Positions 59,496 through 64,000 of a stretch of DNA of 64,000 nt are shown in pieces. Under the pieces are notes generated by a model that was given only the letters and a program-made list of their open reading frames with translations, searched no databases and was not told where the DNA came from. Location of the stretch: NCBI RefSeq assembly GCF_019200975.1, contig NZ_JAHTMR010000001.1, forward strand, positions 699,400 through 763,399, read 5' to 3'. This DNA comes from Pseudomonas sp. PD9R (lineage in GTDB: Bacteria > Pseudomonadota > Gammaproteobacteria > Pseudomonadales > Pseudomonadaceae). Made by a program: the position numbers and the translations under genes. The stretch's first letter is position 1. Every line of letters starts with the position of its first letter.

Positions 59496-60323
59496 TCAAA
59501 AACTCAAGGCGCGACCGCGCTCCTCTTGCAGCTGATCCTCAGTCAAATCCCGTATAAACAACCCCAGCAATTCCGACTGGCTACCAATACCAAGCTTGGC
59601 GTAGATGTTCTTGCGGTGAATCTTCACCGTGCCGGGGCTGATGCTCAATTGTTCGGCGACCGAGGCGCTGGAGTGACCGCGTAATAGCAGCTGCACAATC
59701 TCCTGTTCGCGCCCGGTGAGGATGTGCGCGCCGAAATGATCGAAGGCTTCGCGGATCTTGAAGTCCAGGTCCTGCGCGGGGCGTGGTTGCTGGGCCTGAC
59801 GCAAGCGCCAGGCTTCCTTGATGACCTGCTCGACCACCGCTTGCGCGCACTCGACCAACTGCATTTCGTCGCGGCTGAATGCGCAACTGACCGAGGAACG
59901 CATCAGCGACAGCACCGCCATGGCACCACCGCCGAGGTCGACGAAAAACGCCACTTCTTCCGCCAGCCCGGTTTGCTGGTAGTAGGTCAGGTAGTACTCG
60001 CCGAGGTAAAAGTGGTCGGGTGCGAATTGACGCAAACGCCACAAACCGGGCGCCTGCCCGCGAGTGCACGCCAGGTAGAACGGATCGAGCAAATACGGGC
60101 CGCACTGATAGTCGTCGACATACACCGCGCGCTTGTCCGCCGAGAAGGTGTCAAACAGGGCCAACGGTCGGTGGTTGCCTTCATAGACGAAGAGCACGAA
60201 ATGATCGACCGGGCATACCTGCCGCAACCAGTGACTCAAACCCGACAGCCGCGCATGCCCGGCGGGCAGGTCTAGCAGGTGGGCGACACCGGTGGTCCAG
60301 AGTTTCAATTCCTTGGGGCGCAT
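59496..60323 (-). CDS. LuxR-family regulator
   Basis: This 275-residue protein has a C-terminal LuxR/FixJ helix-turn-helix at about 205-260: LTGREQEIVQLLLRGHSSAS, VAEQLSISPGTVKIHRKNIY. The N-terminal domain (VCPVDHFVLFVYEGNHRPLA, DFFYLAC-type segments) is not an AHL-binding one that I recognise. It may sense a small molecule. The gene is 252 bases upstream of the polyamine-type ABC operon on the same strand, with a perfect inverted REP in between, so regulation of that operon is likely. Confidence 0.88.
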   Translation of the reverse strand: MRPKELKLWTTGVAHLLDLPAGHARLSGLSHWLRQVCPVDHFVLFVYEGNHRPLALFDTFSADKRAVYVDDYQCGPYLLDPFYLACTRGQAPGLWRLRQFAPDHFYLGEYYLTYYQQTGLAEEVAFFVDLGGGAMAVLSLMRSSVSCAFSRDEMQLVECAQAVVEQVIKEAWRLRQAQQPRPAQDLDFKIREAFDHFGAHILTGREQEIVQLLLRGHSSASVAEQLSISPGTVKIHRKNIYAKLGIGSQSELLGLFIRDLTEDQLQEERGRALSF

Positions 60324-60578
60324 GGCGACTTCAAGCAGCAGTAGATCGCGTTTAGATGCACAAAGTACGCCATGGCGGCGTTGGCCTTATAGGGCAGGGC
60401 GGGGCACGGCAGATCGCTGAAAAGACGCACCACAACAGAGCCGGGTGTTACCGAGTGCTACAGAGTGGTAGCAGCCTTGATTAATTCCACGCCGGTCGCT
60501 ACGCGCCCGCTCCGGCGTTTATCAAGGTGGTTGTCGCGTCAACCGTCGAACGATGCAGCGATCCAAACGCTATATAGG
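60324..60578. other. Intergenic stretch, no gene seen
   Basis: The stretch upstream of the LuxR gene has no open frame of coding character. It contains the LuxR promoter region (AT-poor, no clear boxes) and the 3' flank of the lipoprotein gene. I see no repeat or RNA gene. Confidence 0.35.
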
Positions 60579-61031
60579 CTACTTCGCCGAGTCTCCTGCC
60601 TTTATATCCCCACAAAAAAGATCGGCGTTGCCATCCTCCGGCGCAGATCGCACAACGATGGAGTAACCACCTGAAAGCAGTATTGAGGTTGCGACTGGCG
60701 CGGTTCGTGAAAAACTCCAGCCGCTTGAAGCAACGCGCTCGGTGTTGGTCTGATCATTCATTGCGTAGGCGACGGGCCCCGGTTGCTGGCAGCTGCCTTT
60801 ATTGATGAAGGTGTAGACGCGCAACGGGAGGGAGGTTCCGTTGGGAATGCCGCTGATGAAGAAACTCAAGCCGGTTTGTTTGTCCCAGCTTGCCAACGCC
60901 ACGTTACCGATTTGGCCAGCATTGTGCGGGGTCGCCACCAAGGGAACGGTCACCCCATGGTTTGACGACGTCGTGCAGCCGAAGAGGCTCGTGGTGATCA
61001 TTAATATGGTCAGTGAGTTTCTGAGTTTCAT
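60579..61031 (-). CDS. Hypothetical small lipoprotein
   Basis: I do not recognise this 150-residue protein. It begins MKLRNSLTILMITTSLFGCT, a lipoprotein signal with Cys at the lipobox LFGC, so it should be anchored in the envelope. The mature domain has two later Cys residues (GSCQQPG and LFCGDI) and is rich in Ser, Thr and Gly. I chose the ATG at 61031, six bases after GGAGG. It stands alone on the minus strand, 135 bases after the hemerythrin gene. Confidence 0.6.
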   Translation of the reverse strand: MKLRNSLTILMITTSLFGCTTSSNHGVTVPLVATPHNAGQIGNVALASWDKQTGLSFFISGIPNGTSLPLRVYTFINKGSCQQPGPVAYAMNDQTNTERVASSGWSFSRTAPVATSILLSGGYSIVVRSAPEDGNADLFCGDIKAGDSAK

Positions 61032-61166
61032 TGCCAACCTCCAATCTTGAAGAACCGCAATGGGTGATTAGAGGGTATAGCTCATGTGCCGCGATCTGGG
61101 GGAATGGCGCTGGTCAACTTGCATGACAGCAGCGCCAACCGCGTTTTTGCCGGAACCGAAACGGCA

Positions 61167-61643
61167 TCAGGCAGCCATGTTCCCGGCGCTGAGTTCTTTT
61201 TTATAAGACGCTTTCATCATCTCCATTTGCTTGCCCAGTTCATCCAGTTTTGCCTTGCCTAAAAGTTTTTTGGCCTCAGGAAACATCTCTGTTTCCTCCT
61301 CCTCAATGTGATGCTCAAGCAGTTCCTTGACCACTTTTGCACGTCCGGAAAATTCCATGCTGGATGGATCAGTGGTTTTCAGGTCCGGGAGCACCAGCGA
61401 GTCGACGGTGCGATGTTCTTCCTTGGCTTCGTAATACATTTTTTCCTGCTCCTTGCCACCGGCCTCTTTATAAGCCGGGTAGAGGATTTCCTCTTCGAGG
61501 CGGGTGTGAATGGTGATTTCCATTTCCAGTTTCCCCACCAGCTCGGCGCGTTTTTTAACGGCCCGTTCTGTTGAGTCATTCAGTTGAGTCAGGATGGTTT
61601 TTACGCGTTCGTGGTCGGCTTTCAGGATGTCGATAGCGTTCAT
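61167..61643 (-). CDS. Hemerythrin domain protein
   Basis: This 158-residue protein is a four-helix hemerythrin HHE type. The His residues are in LKADHERVKT, ITIHTRLEEEIL, KEEHRTVDSL and LLEHHIEEEETEMF, with Glu ligands in the same helices, forming a diiron site that binds oxygen or nitric oxide. It starts MNAIDILKADHERV at 61643. The 7-codon open extension upstream has no ribosome site. It lies between a glycine-rich secreted protein gene and a lipoprotein gene. Confidence 0.88.
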   Translation of the reverse strand: MNAIDILKADHERVKTILTQLNDSTERAVKKRAELVGKLEMEITIHTRLEEEILYPAYKEAGGKEQEKMYYEAKEEHRTVDSLVLPDLKTTDPSSMEFSGRAKVVKELLEHHIEEEETEMFPEAKKLLGKAKLDELGKQMEMMKASYKKELSAGNMAA

Positions 61644-61697
61644 GGGGTCTGCCTCTGCTTTCACGGGAAACTGCGGGTTGCGGTGTAGTACGAATCA

Positions 61698-61715
61698 GCC
61701 CGGCGTTGGCCGGGC
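61698..61715 (-). terminator. Short GC-rich hairpin after the glycine-rich protein gene
   Basis: GCCCGGC (61698-61704) and GCCGGGC (61709-61715) form a 7-bp stem with a 4-base loop between the glycine-rich protein gene and the hemerythrin gene. No T run follows. Confidence 0.35.
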
Positions 61716-61731
61716 CGGGTATCACTGGTGA

Positions 61732-62040
61732 TCAACTTCCGGTACCGCTGCCTCCTTTACCATCACCGCCTCCTTTCGAGCCGCCAGCGGGGGCAGGTCC
61801 ATTATCGGTGGTGCCGGCATCGGCCCCGTTGGACATCGAGCCGGTTTTGCCATCGATCCCTTTGGTCGAAGTTCCGCCGTCAGTGCCGGTGCCGACACTG
61901 TTTGATTCATTACCTTGTGGCTGTGCGGTGCCCGGCGGAAGGGCAGAGCCTTCGGTGGTTTTCTCTGCCGCCAATGCGTAGAGCGAGCATGTGGAGAGAA
62001 GGCCGGCGAGTGTCAGGGCTGCAATTTTGTTGTTCTTCAT
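61732..62040 (-). CDS. Small glycine-rich exported protein
   Basis: This 102-residue protein has a signal peptide (MKNNKIAALTLAGLLSTCSL, cleavage near YALA-AE). The mature part is low-complexity, rich in Gly, Thr, Ser, Asp and Asn (SVGTGTDGGTSTKGIDGKTG), with no hydrophobic core, so it is probably disordered. The ATG at 62040 has AGGA 9 bases before. Function is unknown; similar proteins occur in many pseudomonads beside stress genes. The next gene on this strand is the hemerythrin gene. Confidence 0.6.
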   Translation of the reverse strand: MKNNKIAALTLAGLLSTCSLYALAAEKTTEGSALPPGTAQPQGNESNSVGTGTDGGTSTKGIDGKTGSMSNGADAGTTDNGPAPAGGSKGGGDGKGGSGTGS

Positions 62041-62278
62041 TTCCGTCTTCCTTGCGAGTGGGGATGTACCGCATTGGAAGAACCGGCCAAAAGGAAAGTG
62101 CAGCGCAACGGACGAGCGGTCGCAAGCAATACAGACTCGCACCACCGGTCTATGGCTTTTGCAAGCGGATTGAATTTTCTGTGTCCGTTCAAATCTCCTG
62201 TTCAACGAGCGAGCGTTTCTTTTTTGCGCTACCTGACTTCAGCGGCAGTCGAAATGCACAGCCCAGGAGAAACACCCG

Positions 62279-63658
62279 ATGACCGTTTTCAAACCTTTGT
62301 CCGGCGATCCTTCACCCCTTGTGGATTCATCCTGTGATCAGTACCGCGAGCTTTATGGCTTGTTGTACAGCGACGCTTGCGATGCCGGGCCTCGGGCCGA
62401 AACCTTCCTGCGCGAACAACTCAATCGTGCTGCACGGCTCGCCTGCGACCTGCCCGAAGAGCCGGCGCAATTGTCGTCGTGGGCGCAACAGCATTGCGCC
62501 GACGTGGCCCACGACTATGCCGATTACATAGAGCAGCGACGGCAGGGAGCAGGGCGTCGATATTTTCAGAACAAGGCCCATGCGTTGTATTTCCTGCAAC
62601 GTGTCGCACCGACCAAAGAGGTCGACGGCGCCTGGCTGGAGGGCGTTGTGGAGCACTGGCAGGACTATCGTTTCGATGGCCTGCTGACCACCTATCTTGA
62701 AGAACTCGGCAAGGGCGATCCACGGCAGAACCACGTGGTGATCTACCGTCAATTGTTGGCCGAACATGACGCTGACGATCAGCAGGCACTGGATGACCAG
62801 CACTTTGTGCAAGGTGCGATTCAACTTGCACTGGGACGCTGCAGCACCCACTTCATGCCGGAGGTGATCGGCTACAACCTGGGTTACGAACAACTGCCGC
62901 TGCATTTATTGATCACAGCCTATGAACTGCGTGAGCTGGGCATCGACCCTTACTATTTCACCCTGCACGTAACCATCGACAACGTCAGCAGCGGCCATGG
63001 GCGCAAGGCGGTTCAAGCGCTACTCGACTTGCTGCCGGTGGAAGAAGGCGCGGAGGAATTCTATCGTCGCGTCGCCCAGGGCTATCGCCTGAATGATTTG
63101 GGCATTGGCTCGACGGCGGTGATCGAGGGCTTCGATTTGCAGCGCGAAGTGATCGCCATGCTGGAGCGCAAGCGCAGTTTTGGTCAGCACATGCATTCCG
63201 ATTACTGCCGGCTTGAGGGGCAAACCGTCAACGAGTGGCTGTCGACTCCAGGGAAGATTGAAGACTTTCTTCAAGCCATGCAGCACAAGGGCTGGATCAA
63301 GCGTCATCGCCCGCCGCAGGAAAGCCGCTTCTGGCAATTGATCGAGGGCAGCACGGCGGCGATGTTTGGCGTGTTCAGCGGGTACGAGAAACAGCTGGTG
63401 CACGACTGGATCGCCGGTGAATGGCAAGACCCGAAAAAGCCACCCTCACCACGTCGCCATCACGACAGCAGCGAATACGCCGATGACAGCTGGGCCAACG
63501 ACCCGGAAGTCATGGCGTTGCAGAACACCCTGCGCAACCAATCGCCGCGCCAACAACTTGAGTCGTTGATCCCTTGGCTCTCGGCACAACGGCACTGTCG
63601 CCCGGCCGGGCTCTACGCCACTCGGCGATTTATCGAATTGCGGGCCGCTTTGCGCTGA
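62279..63658 (+). CDS. Iron-containing redox enzyme (haem-oxygenase-like diiron oxidase) family protein
   Basis: This 459-residue protein belongs to the haem-oxygenase-like diiron oxidase group. The core motif FMPEVIGYNLGYEQLPLHLL holds a Glu, and YYFTLHVTIDNVSSGHGRKA holds His, Asp and His of the expected iron site. The C-terminal half (FWQLIEGSTAAMFGVFSGYE and on) is a further helical region. Known members cleave or desaturate fatty acids or amino acids. It starts MTVFKPLSGDPSPLVDSS. A methyltransferase-like gene follows after 15 bases, so both act in one path, but the substrate is unknown. Confidence 0.78.
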   Translation: MTVFKPLSGDPSPLVDSSCDQYRELYGLLYSDACDAGPRAETFLREQLNRAARLACDLPEEPAQLSSWAQQHCADVAHDYADYIEQRRQGAGRRYFQNKAHALYFLQRVAPTKEVDGAWLEGVVEHWQDYRFDGLLTTYLEELGKGDPRQNHVVIYRQLLAEHDADDQQALDDQHFVQGAIQLALGRCSTHFMPEVIGYNLGYEQLPLHLLITAYELRELGIDPYYFTLHVTIDNVSSGHGRKAVQALLDLLPVEEGAEEFYRRVAQGYRLNDLGIGSTAVIEGFDLQREVIAMLERKRSFGQHMHSDYCRLEGQTVNEWLSTPGKIEDFLQAMQHKGWIKRHRPPQESRFWQLIEGSTAAMFGVFSGYEKQLVHDWIAGEWQDPKKPPSPRRHHDSSEYADDSWANDPEVMALQNTLRNQSPRQQLESLIPWLSAQRHCRPAGLYATRRFIELRAALR

Positions 63659-63673
63659 TTCAAGGAGTGATCT

Positions 63674-64000
63674 ATGTCCGTTCAACAAATTGCCGATCAG
63701 ACGTTGCTAGCGTTGGGCAGACGTTTGCTCGCCGAGGATTACCGGTTTGTCACGCCGACCCCTCTGACCCACGAACGCGTTCTTCAGCGTTTTGCGACGC
63801 CGTTGGCCAAGGACAGGCGCGATGCATTCGGTTGGTCGATGCCGTTCGATCACACGCTTTTTCCCACCGAGGAACTTGCGCGCCTGGAGCAGGCGGGTGT
63901 CGTCGAGCGAGACGGCTCGGCTTGGCGCAGTGCGGTGCGCTGGTCAAGCCTTGAAGGATTGCTGTTCGCCCATTCGGCATACCCGACCACCCAGGCTGAC
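63674..64000 (+). CDS. Class-I SAM-dependent methyltransferase-like protein, N-terminal part (cut by window)
   Basis: The first 109 codons read MSVQQIADQTLLALGRRLLA and continue with RFVTPTPLTHERVLQRFATP and VRWSSLEGLLFAHSAYPTTQ. This is the helical N-terminal part of a class-I methyltransferase annotated in many pseudomonads (recalled from memory); the SAM-binding domain lies beyond the window edge. It has AAGGAG 8 bases before the ATG at 63674 and follows the diiron gene closely, so it belongs to the same operon. Confidence 0.7.
   Translation, partial: MSVQQIADQTLLALGRRLLAEDYRFVTPTPLTHERVLQRFATPLAKDRRDAFGWSMPFDHTLFPTEELARLEQAGVVERDGSAWRSAVRWSSLEGLLFAHSAYPTTQAD

Overview
The window is chromosomal DNA of a fluorescens-group Pseudomonas. 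The evidence is high GC, dense operons with ATGA overlaps, the aguAB and hydroxyproline (lhp) gene sets, and many intergenic repeats of the kinds common in these genomes (GTAGGAGCGAGCTTGCTCGCG and GATCGCAGCCTGCGGCAGCTCC types). I see no rRNA, tRNA, prophage, insertion sequence or CRISPR array. The recurring theme is uptake and breakdown of cyclic imino acids and amine compounds.

Region 1 (1-13028, all minus strand) is a hydroxyproline locus. It has an MHS-type permease (cut by the window edge) and a Pyr4H2C-deaminase-like DHDPS-family enzyme. An ABC transporter operon follows, carrying a fused aconitase X (probable cis-3-hydroxy-L-proline dehydratase) and an unusual Ser/Thr proline-racemase-family protein. 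Next is the four-gene set lhpA plus three-subunit D-hydroxyproline dehydrogenase, ending in an AraC regulator, and then a GntR/FCD regulator. A palindromic site, TCGTATACGA, lies before the deaminase and ABC operons, with a related half before the GntR gene, so these probably form one regulon.

Region 2 (13166-25623) is mixed housekeeping and stress genes. It holds a GST and an SDR divergent from a TetR with a perfect 9-bp inverted-repeat operator, an aldehyde dehydrogenase, a GT25 glycosyltransferase, a GFA protein and an alcohol dehydrogenase. It also has an epoxide-hydrolase-like protein, a DJ-1/PfpI protein, a beta-lactamase-fold hydrolase and a GAF histidine kinase. Two gene remnants (SDR C-terminus, CheB/CheR-PAS linker) sit among REP repeats.

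Region 3 (25692-32145) is agmatine/putrescine metabolism: LysR, aguA, aguB, a polyamine-type binding protein, and a Tat-exported agmatine deiminase homologue broken by a frameshift in a G9 run. A bile-acid-symporter-family transporter and a strong terminator follow.

Region 4 (32685-42374, plus strand) is a second, self-contained proline-analogue operon. In order it encodes an ABC transporter (binding protein, ATPase, two permeases), a DHDPS-family enzyme, a Cys/Cys racemase, a DadA-like flavoenzyme, an aminoaldehyde-type aldehyde dehydrogenase, a Ser/Cys racemase and a GntR regulator. Its substrate is not evident; it is my best candidate for an undescribed pathway.

Region 5 (42418-49034, minus) is a hydantoinase/oxoprolinase pair with an NCS1 permease and an AraC regulator. 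Region 6 (49161-53530) holds small stress and enzyme genes. Region 7 (53703-60323, minus) is a polyamine-type ABC transporter with a second aminoaldehyde dehydrogenase and a LuxR regulator. Region 8 (60579-64000) has a lipoprotein, a hemerythrin, a glycine-rich secreted protein, a haem-oxygenase-like diiron protein and the start of a methyltransferase.

All family assignments are by eye from motifs and gene context; no database search was run.
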